The position numbers were made by a program, and so were the translations under genes. A stretch of DNA of 64,000 nt, from assembly GCF_018070025.1 (NCBI RefSeq), contig NZ_JAGPYQ010000001.1:1736001-1800000 (forward strand). Reading direction: 5' to 3'. Source of the DNA: Streptomyces liliiviolaceus (lineage in GTDB: Bacteria; Actinomycetota; Actinomycetes; Streptomycetales; Streptomycetaceae). This document shows, piece by piece, positions 9,574-16,775 of this stretch; the first letter of the stretch is position 1; every line of letters begins with the position of its first letter. The notes below the pieces were generated by a model. The model ran no database searches. It saw nothing but the letters and a program-made list of their open reading frames with translations, and had not been told where the DNA came from.

Positions 9574-10838
9574 GCCGTATCCCCCGGTGGATGGCCGGTG
9601 CGTCGAACGCGGTCACCCGTCCCGCGGTCACGCACCGGTTCCTCGCCGGAGTGGAGGGGGTCCGGCACCTGCCGGCCGACCAGCCGTTCGTCCTGGTCGC
9701 CAACCACAGCAGTTTCGCCGACCACCTCGTCCTGGACGCCGTACTCGAAGCGCTGCGGGACACCCGTACCTCCTATCTCACGAAGGCCGAGGCCTTCGTC
9801 CACCCGGTACGCGGCCGGTGGACGCACGGCATGGGCGGCATCCCGGTCGACCGGGACCGCCCCGGCAAGGAACTGCTGGCCGCGGTGGACGGCGTCTTCG
9901 CGGGCTCCGGCGCCCTCGTGGTCTACCCCGAGGGCACCCGCGGGACCGGCTGGCCCCTGCTGCCCTTCAAGGACGGTGCCTTCCGCTTCGCGGTCCGGGC
10001 CGGTGTGCCCGTCATACCGGTGGCGATGTGGGGAGCACAGCACGTCCTGCCCAAGGGGGCCAATCTGCCCCGCCGCGCCAAGGTCCGCGTCGTCTTCGGC
10101 CCCGCACTGCCCGACGACACCGCACTGTCCAGGCCCCAGCGGGTCAAGGCCCTGGTGAAGGCGGCGCGCGAAGCGCTGGAGCCCCTCGTGGAGACGGCGC
10201 GCACCGCACCCGGCCCGGCGCGGATCCGCCAGGCCTCCCTCGAACTGGTCCGGCGTGCCGAGACGGTCACCGAGACCATGCTCAGCCGCACCGACACCCT
10301 GCCCGCCGGGCGGCGCGTGCGGCAGGCGCGCCTCCTGCTCACCCTGGCCCGCCGCACCGATCCGGACAGGTTCGCCCGGCCCGACGACCCGGTGGCCGCC
10401 GACGCCCGCGTGCTCGCGGCCCGGCTCACGGGACTGCGCGCCCTGGACGCCCCGGCCGTACTGCGCCCCGCGGTGCTGCGCGGCGTCCGGCGCGGCGCCG
10501 AGGAGGTACTGAGGAAACACCCCGACCATCTGATGGCCCGTTACCTGCTGGGCCGCTGGCATCTGCTGATGCCCCGGGCCCTGGGCGGCCGGCGCGAGGA
10601 GGCGCTGGAGCACCTGCGGCACGCGGCCCGGCTGGGCGCCCACGACACCCGGTACCCCATGGCGTACGCCGAGGCGCTGCTCGCGGTCGGCCGCGACGGT
10701 GAGGCGGCGGGACAACTGCGCGACGTGCTCGCCGCCCCCGCACCCGATGTGCGGACGGCGGAACGGCGGCGCCGGGCCGAGGCCCGGTACCAGCAACTCG
10801 CCGGCGCCGGTGCCGGCCCCACGACCCCAAGGGGGTGA
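9570..10838 (+). CDS. PlsC-family acyltransferase with TPR-like C-terminal region
   Basis: A 422-aa protein. Residues 30-210 are a lysophosphatidate-type acyltransferase domain with the catalytic HX4D motif NHSSFAD (H46, D51) and the substrate-binding YPEGTRG block. The rest is unusual for PlsC. It is arginine-rich and ends in TPR-like helices (HLMARYLLGRWHLLMPRALGG...EALEHLRHAARLGAHD), perhaps a protein-binding tail. The GTG start overlaps the RibB-like stop by 4 nt, so translation is coupled. It probably transfers an acyl chain onto a hydroxyl made in this pathway. The acceptor could be the DHBP-derived unit, but that is inference. Confidence 0.88.
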   Translation: MSRIPRWMAGASNAVTRPAVTHRFLAGVEGVRHLPADQPFVLVANHSSFADHLVLDAVLEALRDTRTSYLTKAEAFVHPVRGRWTHGMGGIPVDRDRPGKELLAAVDGVFAGSGALVVYPEGTRGTGWPLLPFKDGAFRFAVRAGVPVIPVAMWGAQHVLPKGANLPRRAKVRVVFGPALPDDTALSRPQRVKALVKAAREALEPLVETARTAPGPARIRQASLELVRRAETVTETMLSRTDTLPAGRRVRQARLLLTLARRTDPDRFARPDDPVAADARVLAARLTGLRALDAPAVLRPAVLRGVRRGAEEVLRKHPDHLMARYLLGRWHLLMPRALGGRREEALEHLRHAARLGAHDTRYPMAYAEALLAVGRDGEAAGQLRDVLAAPAPDVRTAERRRRAEARYQQLAGAGAGPTTPRG

Positions 10839-11569
10839 GCTCATCCATGAGTACATCAGCGTCGAGCATGTCGGCGCCGAGCACCTCGGCGTCCCTGAAG
10901 TGCGGCAACACCCTCGTGGTCTTCGACGGACCCCGCCGGCTCTCCTGGCGCAGGTCCGTGTCCGGCGACTACACCCCCACGGCCCTGTGGCCGAGCCCGG
11001 CACAGGCGGCCGAGGTGCTGGACCATCTCCACGGCGGCGGATGCCTGCTCGTCCTCCTCGAACAGGAACGCATCTCCGTCCCCATGTACGCGGAGGAGGC
11101 CGACCGGCTGCCGCCCGACGTGGCGGACCGCGCGGAACTGACCAGTGACGGTGTGGTCAGCGAACTGCGTCTGCCGGTCATGGACTGGCTGCCGCCCGCG
11201 CTGCGCGAGCGCGGTCTGCGCTTCCTGGAGGACAGCGCGGGGCTGCTGCGCGAGAGTCCCGACCTGCTGCTGCCCCACCTGATCGTGGAGACACCGCCGT
11301 ACCGGCCGGAGAACCTGCGGTTCGCCCGGCTGCGTACACCCCGCCCCTTCTCCGAGGACCGCCTCGCACCGGTCACCGACCGGCTGTTCACCGCCGGCAT
11401 CCCCGATGTCTGCGGCATCCCCGGCGCCGATGACGTCGCCGGCATTCCCGGCGCCGCTGACGTCGCCGGTGTCCCCGGCGCCGCAGTCACCGCCGGTCTC
11501 GCGTCCGCCGCCCTGTGCCCGGCCGGTCCGGCGACGGCCGCGGCCCACACCTGGGAGACCACGCCATGA
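10835..11569 (+). CDS. Unknown protein with Gly-Ile-Pro-Gly repeat tail
   Basis: A protein of about 244 aa that I do not recognise. The N-terminus is Ser/Ala-rich low complexity. Residues 22-190 look like a compact soluble domain (CGNTLVVFDGPRRLSWRRSV...). Near 190-215 there are three near-perfect repeats of the pattern (C)GIPGADDVA / GIPGAADVA / GVPGAA. The GTG at 10835 overlaps the previous stop (GTGA). An ATG at 10847 is an alternative start. The next gene overlaps its stop by 4 nt. It lies between the acyltransferase and reductase genes of one operon, so it probably belongs to the same pathway. Confidence 0.8.
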   Translation: MSSSMSTSASSMSAPSTSASLKCGNTLVVFDGPRRLSWRRSVSGDYTPTALWPSPAQAAEVLDHLHGGGCLLVLLEQERISVPMYAEEADRLPPDVADRAELTSDGVVSELRLPVMDWLPPALRERGLRFLEDSAGLLRESPDLLLPHLIVETPPYRPENLRFARLRTPRPFSEDRLAPVTDRLFTAGIPDVCGIPGADDVAGIPGAADVAGVPGAAVTAGLASAALCPAGPATAAAHTWETTP

Positions 11570-12330
11570 GCAGTCCCGCTCCGACAGTCCTCCCGCCGGG
11601 CAGCCCGCTGAAGGGCCGGGTGGTGCTCCTGACCGGGGCGGGACGGGGCCTCGGCCTGCTGACCGCGCAGACGCTCCTCGATCAGGGAGCGGCGGTCGTG
11701 GCCAACCACCGCTCGCCCTCGGACGGCCTGGACCGTCTCGTCGACAAGCACAAGGACCGGCTCCGGCTCGTCCCCGGCGATGTGGCCACCGACGAGACGG
11801 CGGCCCTGCTGGCGGCCGAGGCCCGCAGGTTCGGCCGGCTCGACGTCCTCATCCACAACGCCGCGATCACCCGCGACCAGCCCCTGGTGCGCATGTCGAT
11901 CGAGGACTGGGACGAGGTGCAGCGGGTCAATCTGCGGGGCGCGTTCCTGACCACCAAGTACGCGGTGAAGACGATGATGCGGGCGCGCTACGGCCGCATC
12001 ATCTACATCTCCTCCATCACCGCGCTCACCGGGAACGCGGGCCAGGCGGCCTACTCCTCCTCCAAGGCGGGGCTGCACGGCCTGGCCATGACGGTCTCGC
12101 AGGAGTACGCCTCCTACAACATCCGCACCACCACCGTGGCCCCGGGCATCCTCGACACCGGTCTGGGCGCGGCCGTCGCCGGTCCGCAGCGGCGGCGGAT
12201 GACCGACCGTTCGCTGCTCGGGATCGGCGAGGCGGGACAGACCGCCGAGACGATCGCCTTCCTGGCATCTCCTGCCGCCGACTACATCAACGCCACGGTC
12301 ATCCGCACCGACGGAGGAATGAGGTACTGA
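11566..12330 (+). CDS. FabG-type short-chain dehydrogenase (3-ketoacyl-ACP reductase-like)
   Basis: A 254-aa SDR. It has the NADPH motif TGAGRGLG (23-30), NAA at 98-100, the catalytic Ser at about 149-150 in YISSIT, and YSSSK (Y163, K167). Length and C-terminus (IRTDGGMRY) fit the FabG/PhaB group that reduces beta-ketoacyl thioesters. The ATG overlaps the preceding stop by 4 nt. In this operon it probably reduces the beta-keto product made by the FabH-like enzyme downstream. Confidence 0.93.
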   Translation: MSSPAPTVLPPGSPLKGRVVLLTGAGRGLGLLTAQTLLDQGAAVVANHRSPSDGLDRLVDKHKDRLRLVPGDVATDETAALLAAEARRFGRLDVLIHNAAITRDQPLVRMSIEDWDEVQRVNLRGAFLTTKYAVKTMMRARYGRIIYISSITALTGNAGQAAYSSSKAGLHGLAMTVSQEYASYNIRTTTVAPGILDTGLGAAVAGPQRRRMTDRSLLGIGEAGQTAETIAFLASPAADYINATVIRTDGGMRY

Positions 12331-12794
12331 TGAACCCCGACTCCAACGCCAACTCCGACCTCGACCCCGGCGCCGGCAACGGTCACTCCTCGCACATCCT
12401 GATCCCCGCGCCCGTCGGGATCGTGCGGCAGATCCTGCTGGAACCCACGGCCCTGGCCGAGTGGAACCCTGCCTTCCTCTCGGTCAAGGGACCCTCGGAG
12501 GCGCTCACCGGCCGTCGCTACCCGCTCGTCGCCCGTGGCGCCCTGCGCGGCCACTGGGAGTACGTCAGCATCGGCGAGACCCTCGTCGAGGGCCGGTGGG
12601 AGGTGCCCGGCCTGGCCGAGACCAACAGCTGGAGCCTGCTGCCGCACGGCGAGGGCACCCACGTCACCCACTCCTTCACGCACCGGGGCGGCCTCGCCGC
12701 CCTGCTGCGGCCGGCGTTCGCCGGGGTCGCCGACCTCCGACTCGACCGGCTGTCCGGGCGGGCCGCGCAACGTGCCCTGGCCCAGGTGTCCTGA
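12330..12794 (+). CDS. SRPBCC-fold (polyketide cyclase/START-like) protein
   Basis: A 154-aa protein whose pattern (SSHILIPAPVGIVRQILLEPTALAEWNPAFLSVKG...HVTHSFTHRGG...L) matches the SRPBCC superfamily, small alpha/beta proteins with a hydrophobic pocket that include polyketide cyclases and lipid binders. Its start shares one base with the FabG stop (TGATG). With a ketosynthase and ketoreductase in the same operon, a role as cyclase/aromatase or acyl-product binder is reasonable. Key cyclase residues cannot be assigned from sequence alone. Confidence 0.82.
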   Translation: MNPDSNANSDLDPGAGNGHSSHILIPAPVGIVRQILLEPTALAEWNPAFLSVKGPSEALTGRRYPLVARGALRGHWEYVSIGETLVEGRWEVPGLAETNSWSLLPHGEGTHVTHSFTHRGGLAALLRPAFAGVADLRLDRLSGRAAQRALAQVS

Positions 12795-12795
12795 C

Positions 12796-12969
12796 ATGGC
12801 CGCCGGCACAGCAACACCCGCTGCCGCGCCGCCGGTCGAGAACACGGCACGGGCCGTCCCGCCCGTGCCACCCGCCCGCGCCGACTGCTGGGCGCGGCCG
12901 ACTCCGCTGCACCTGGCCCGTCCGGACGGCGAGTACGCCGAGGACCACATCCTGCGTGGCCTCGACTGA
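12796..12969 (+). CDS. Small 57-aa protein, unknown
   Basis: It starts 1 nt after the SRPBCC stop codon with ATG and reads MAAGTATPAAAPPVEN... to ...GEYAEDHILRGLD. The N-terminal half is Ala/Pro-rich and the C-terminal half is acidic and more complex. There is no strong ribosome site, but close spacing would allow coupled translation. No recognised domain. It could be a chance frame, but position and codon bias favour a real gene. Confidence 0.5.
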   Translation: MAAGTATPAAAPPVENTARAVPPVPPARADCWARPTPLHLARPDGEYAEDHILRGLD

Positions 12970-13147
12970 ACCGGCCGTCGAACCGGCCGCCCACCCCCCA
13001 TACGTGACGGGCCCGGCGAAAATCCCCCGCACCGGGCCCGTCACCTCCCCCCGTCCCGTACTCCCACTCCGTCCCGTACTCCCACCCAGTACCGCACCCC
13101 CACCCATTCCCGACCGTCCGTGACCGTCCGTTCCAGGGAGACGCATC

Positions 13148-14158
13148 GTGTCCACACCTTCCGTGCCGAGGCCTCCCGCGGGCCCCGCGTACGCCCGTGT
13201 CGTCGGCGTGGGCGGCTACCGGCCCTCCCGCGTGGTGTCCAACGCGGAGATCGCCCGCCGCATCGACTCCAGCGACGAGTGGATCCGCGAACGCTCGGGT
13301 ATCGCCGAACGGCGCTGGGCGGCCGAGCAGGAGAGCGTGGCCCTCATGGGGGCCGCCGCCGCGGAGAAGGCGCTCGCGCACGCCGGAGTCACCGCCGACC
13401 GGATCGGCTGTGTCCTGGTGGCCACCTCCACCCACTTCCGCCAACTGCCCGCCGTCGCCGCCGACATCGCCCACCGGGTCGGCACCACGAAGGCCGCGGC
13501 CTTCGATCTCTCCGCGGCCTGCGCGGGCTTCACCCACGCCCTGGCGATCGCCCACGACCTGGTACGCGGCGGCAGCGCCGACCACGTCCTGGTGGTGGCG
13601 ACCGAGCGGATGTCCGACCTGATCGACCACGACGACCGAGCCACCGCCTTCCTCTTCGGCGACGGCGCCGGAGCCGTCGTCGTCGGGCCCTGCGACACCC
13701 CGGCCATGGGTCCCGTGGTCTGGGGCGCTGACGGGGCGCAGGGCGGGGCCATCGACCAGAGCGCCTCCTGGCTCGAACTGCGTGACGGTACGCCGGAGCG
13801 CTTCCCGGCGCTGACCATGCAGGGCCAGACAGTGTTCCGCTGGGCGGTCTACGAGATGGCGCGGGTCGCCCGACAGGCCCTGGAGGAAGCGGAGTTGAAC
13901 GCCGCCGACCTCGACGCGTTCATCCCGCACCAGGCGAACCTGCGCATCGTGGAGAGCCTCGCCACGACACTGCGGCTGCCCGCGCACGTGGCCGTCGCCC
14001 GCGACATCGTCCACACCGGGAACACCTCGGCGGCCTCCATCCCGCTGGCGATCGAGCACATGCTGGCCTCCGGGGCCGTCCGCAGCGGCGGCCTGGCCCT
14101 GACCATCGGCTTCGGCGCCGGACTCTCGTACGCCGCCCAGGTGATCACCCTGCCCTGA
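13148..14158 (+). CDS. FabH-type 3-oxoacyl-ACP synthase III
   Basis: A 336-aa KAS III of normal length. It carries the catalytic triad C125 (SAACAGF), H261 (PHQANLRI) and N292 (HTGNTSAAS), plus the glycine-rich end GFGAGLSYAAQ. It would condense an acyl-CoA starter with a malonyl- or other acyl-ACP. The GTG at 13148 has AGGGAG 7 nt upstream. It lies 178 nt after the small gene, a gap with short C-rich direct repeats (CCCGTACTCCCA), so it may have its own promoter. Second copies of fabH outside the fatty-acid operon usually serve specialised metabolite or lipid pathways. Confidence 0.94.
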   Translation: MSTPSVPRPPAGPAYARVVGVGGYRPSRVVSNAEIARRIDSSDEWIRERSGIAERRWAAEQESVALMGAAAAEKALAHAGVTADRIGCVLVATSTHFRQLPAVAADIAHRVGTTKAAAFDLSAACAGFTHALAIAHDLVRGGSADHVLVVATERMSDLIDHDDRATAFLFGDGAGAVVVGPCDTPAMGPVVWGADGAQGGAIDQSASWLELRDGTPERFPALTMQGQTVFRWAVYEMARVARQALEEAELNAADLDAFIPHQANLRIVESLATTLRLPAHVAVARDIVHTGNTSAASIPLAIEHMLASGAVRSGGLALTIGFGAGLSYAAQVITLP

Positions 14159-14251
14159 CGGCGGCGCCGGGCCGCTCGTGTTCACGTACCCCGTACCTGT
14201 CTGTACCTATCTGTACCTGTCCATATCGGCCGTACCGTATCTGGAGTTGAC

Positions 14252-14422
14252 ATGATCATGATTGATGCATCCGTCGCGCCGTACGCGGGCGATCCGGCCC
14301 CTGCCGTCCCTGTCACCCCCGTCGTCCCCGCCGCCCCTGCCGTCTCTGGCCGCCCGGAGCCGGAGGGGGCGGACTTCACCACCGTCTTCGACATCATGGG
14401 CCGCATTTTCAGTGCCGTCTGA
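14252..14422 (+). CDS. 56-aa peptide with amphipathic C-terminus, unknown
   Basis: An ATG at 14252 (or 14258) follows GGAG with 5-nt spacing. The product starts MIMIDASVAPYAGDPAP, passes through a Pro/Val/Ala-rich middle and ends DFTTVFDIMGRIFSAV, a 16-residue hydrophobic or amphipathic segment. It has the size and leader/core look of a ribosomal peptide precursor, or of a small membrane-interacting partner for the FabH operon. No Cys is present. Upstream lie three imperfect CTGTACCTNT direct repeats (about 14196-14221). The function is unproven. Confidence 0.5.
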   Translation: MIMIDASVAPYAGDPAPAVPVTPVVPAAPAVSGRPEPEGADFTTVFDIMGRIFSAV

Positions 14423-15176
14423 GCGTGATGGCGGGCGGGGTCGGCCGGCGGTGAGGCCGGTGGCGGGGCTGATGGTGACAACGCTGTCGCCATCGTTGTC
14501 ACCATGTCGGGGCGAACCTGGCGCATACGGGTCGGAACGGGCGACCGACCCGACCCCTTCTCACTGGCCGGTTTCGGTCAACTTGTGAGGCGCCTTTGTG
14601 AACCGAAGGCTCGCTCCGGGGCCCTGTAATGCGCAGAAAGCCCAGTTCGCGGGCTGCCTGAGGCTCCGGCGGCCGGACCGAAACCCCTTTCCTCGGCTGT
14701 GGGCGCGCGGCGGGGCCGACACGTGCGCTGTCGTATTCCGGTCCCTGCCGTCTAGCCGTTCGGAACCTGGGGTGTGAACCGTGTCTCCAGCGCGCAGAGG
14801 CATGTCTAGCGTCGCGGCGCGCATCGTTCCGCTCCACCGGTCGTGTGCTCAGTGAGACCCAGTGACGATGGAGGACACCTCCCCGTGAAACCGGCCGTCG
14901 CCCGCCCCGGCGATCCGTACCGCTTCCCGCACATCGCCATCAGCCCCTCGCGCCGGCCGGGACGTCCGTGCCCTTTACCGCGGACGCCGCGTTCCCTGAG
15001 CCAGGAGCCCGCGAGACCGGAGCACTTCGGCCGCCATGAGCCCGCAGGGTCGGTGCCTCCCGGGGCGGTACTCGGCCCCGCCGAGAGGGTCGGCGCGGAG
15101 TGTGCCCGCCGGGACCGCGCCGGAGCCGGGAGCCCGGTACGGCTGATCCGGCGGCCGTCCCTTCGCCCTGCCGCCG
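14423..15176. other. Gene-poor spacer
   Basis: 754 nt in which I see no convincing gene. Open frames here on both strands are the arginine/proline-rich kind expected by chance in GC-rich DNA. A short direct repeat (ATGGTGACAACGCTGTCGCC / CATCGTTGTCACCATG) around 14469-14504 makes an imperfect inverted repeat that could be a terminator for the peptide gene. Confidence 0.5.
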
Positions 15177-15950
15177 ATGGATGAGCGCACCGGTCCGCCC
15201 GCGGCGGACATGACGTCGCCGCCGGCCGGCAGTGTCGCCCGCCATGTGGCCGAGTTCGCCGAAGACGGCGTCCATCACGAGGTGGCCGACGGTCCCGACG
15301 CCTCATCTGGAGTGTCCGGGGTGCCCGGGGTGCCCGGGGTGCAGCGTCCGCCCGTCCATCCGGAGTCGTCGCGCACGATTCCGTCGCAGCGGTACTACAC
15401 GCTGATCGTCGAACGCATCAGTGTCCTCGCGGCGTTGGGCTTCAACGCCCCGACGATCGCCCAGGCGCTGGGGCGCGAGGGCTACACCATGGCGCCGGGC
15501 CGCAGCGATCCGATCAGTCTCACCACGGTGCGCCGACTGCTGCGCGAGAACACGTCCGCGTCCCGTCGCCGACCCGCCGCCGTACGCGGTGAGGGGCTGG
15601 CGGCGCACGAGTGGTGGCTGCAGGATCTGGCCGCGGAACTGTCCATGCCGTCCATCACCCTGTACGGCTGGGCCCGCCGGGGCTGGGTGACCGTGGTGCG
15701 CAAGGAGAGCCGGCCCCCGTACCGCCTCGTCCTCCGGGCCGACCCCGCCGACACGGCCCGCCTGCGGGCCCGCCGCCCGAACACCGACGGGGAAGGGCTG
15801 CGCCCCGCCCCGCCCCCGCTCCCACGTGGCCGCGGGGGAGCCCCGCAGTGCTCGGATCCGTCTGGCCCCGATCAGCGCAGAGCCCCGTCAGGGGCGCGGG
15901 GAACTGCGCGACCGGCCACGACGCACTCGCAGTGGGCGTACGAGGTGTAG
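15177..15950 (+). CDS. Helix-turn-helix protein of the recombinase-accessory type, C-terminus extended through a repeat
   Basis: About 257 aa. Residues 70-110 (ISVLAALGFNAPTIAQALGREGY...SLTTVRRLLRENT) and 137-180 (WLQDLAAELSMPSITLYGWARRGWVTVVRKESRPPYRLVLRAD) are two DNA-binding-like segments. The second resembles MerR-like wings seen in actinobacterial recombinase/transposase accessory proteins. The last 50 residues, including GARGTARPATTHS, are simply the translation of the intergenic repeat at 15890-15911, so the original stop was probably lost. It may be a remnant of a mobile element. Start choice (ATG 15177) is tentative. Confidence 0.6.
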   Translation: MDERTGPPAADMTSPPAGSVARHVAEFAEDGVHHEVADGPDASSGVSGVPGVPGVQRPPVHPESSRTIPSQRYYTLIVERISVLAALGFNAPTIAQALGREGYTMAPGRSDPISLTTVRRLLRENTSASRRRPAAVRGEGLAAHEWWLQDLAAELSMPSITLYGWARRGWVTVVRKESRPPYRLVLRADPADTARLRARRPNTDGEGLRPAPPPLPRGRGGAPQCSDPSGPDQRRAPSGARGTARPATTHSQWAYEV

Positions 15951-16116
15951 GGGCAGGGCAGGGCAGGGCAGGGCAGGGCAGGTTCGGTCCGGTTCTCGAC
16001 TGCGGCTGCGTGGGGGTGGGCCGCGCAGTTCCCCGCGCCCCTGACGGGGCCGGGGCCCGCAGGCAACCCTCAGGCCCCGCACCGGAGTTAGGGGAGGCCA
16101 CCGGCACATCCCGTTG
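15951..16116. repeat. GGGCA pentamer run and inverted intergenic repeats
   Basis: Right after the stop there is a run of about six GGGCA units (15952-15981). It is flanked by two copies of the GC-rich intergenic element in opposite orientation (15890-15911 and 16021-16045), which can form a hairpin with the pentamers in the loop. No gene seen. Confidence 0.7.
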
Positions 16117-16341
16117 CGCAGTCCCGCGTCCCGCAGTCCCGCGTCCCGCAGTCCCGCGTCCCGCAGTCCCGCGTCCCGCAGTCCCGCGTCCCGCAGTCCC
16201 GCGTCCCGCAGTCCCGCGTCCCGCAGTCCCGCGTCCCGCAGTCCCGCGTCCCGCAGTCCCGCGTCCCGCAGTCCCGCGTCCCGCAGTCCCGCGTCCCGCA
16301 GTCCCGCGTCCCGCAGTCCCGCGTCCCGCAGTCCCGCGTCC
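16117..16341. repeat. Minisatellite: 15 perfect copies of a 15-bp unit
   Basis: The unit CGCAGTCCCGCGTCC is repeated 15 times without a mismatch over 225 bp, and then decays (CGCGGTCACGCG). Because the unit is a multiple of three, every frame stays open and gives spurious repeat peptides (VPRPA, SPASR, GRGTA). I do not call a gene here. Perfect identity implies recent expansion and likely length variation between strains. Confidence 0.95.
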
Positions 16342-16644
16342 CGCGGTCACGCGCGAGTGCACGGGCCCCCGCCTGTCACCCGTCGACGCACCCGCCAGCC
16401 CCGGCCTCCGCCTGCCCGGCCGCCGATCCGAGCCGTACGGCCCCGCCGCTCCCCGGCACGTGACTTTTCCGCCATTCGTGCCGCCCTCTGCGGCGGCCCC
16501 TTCGCCGCCGGGCCGTCGGTGGAGAGCTCCGAGGCGGCCAGGAGCGGCGCGCGAAGGGAACTCCACCCGAGACCCAACCCCTGGCCGAATCCCCTCGATT
16601 CCAGCCTTCCCGAGGCCCTTTCCTCGACGACCCCTCTCAAAGAT

Positions 16645-16717
16645 GTTGCGTCATCGATGTCACGGCATGCATGATGAGTCATCGATAACGCAACATTGAT
16701 GTCTCATCATCGACTGT
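16645..16717. promoter_or_regulatory. Operator cluster upstream of the MMPL gene
   Basis: It carries TGTTGCG, two TCATCGAT motifs and CATGCATGATGAG (16666-16678). An outer inverted repeat runs GTTGCGTCATCGAT (16646-16659) to ATCGATAACGCAAC (16681-16694). The 13-mer and the TGTTGCG spacing match the cluster at 8761, so the MMPL gene is probably controlled by the same MarR regulator (8040-8561). Confidence 0.65.
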
Positions 16718-16775
16718 CGTCGTCGGACGGCCCGCCCGCCCCCGCGAGCTGCGGACCCCGATCTCAGGAGTAGAA

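Noticed and set aside
14843..15184. 113-aa plus-strand frame in the gene-poor spacer
   Set aside because: Arg/Pro-rich, no ribosome site, no recognisable pattern.
16117..16341. CRISPR array
   Set aside because: Repeats are 15 bp and directly adjacent, without spacers, and no cas genes are nearby.
15611..16699. Long open frame with VPRPA repeats, and its counterparts on both strands
   Set aside because: It is open only because the 15-bp minisatellite is a multiple of three. No ribosome site, and the composition outside the repeat is random arginine/proline.
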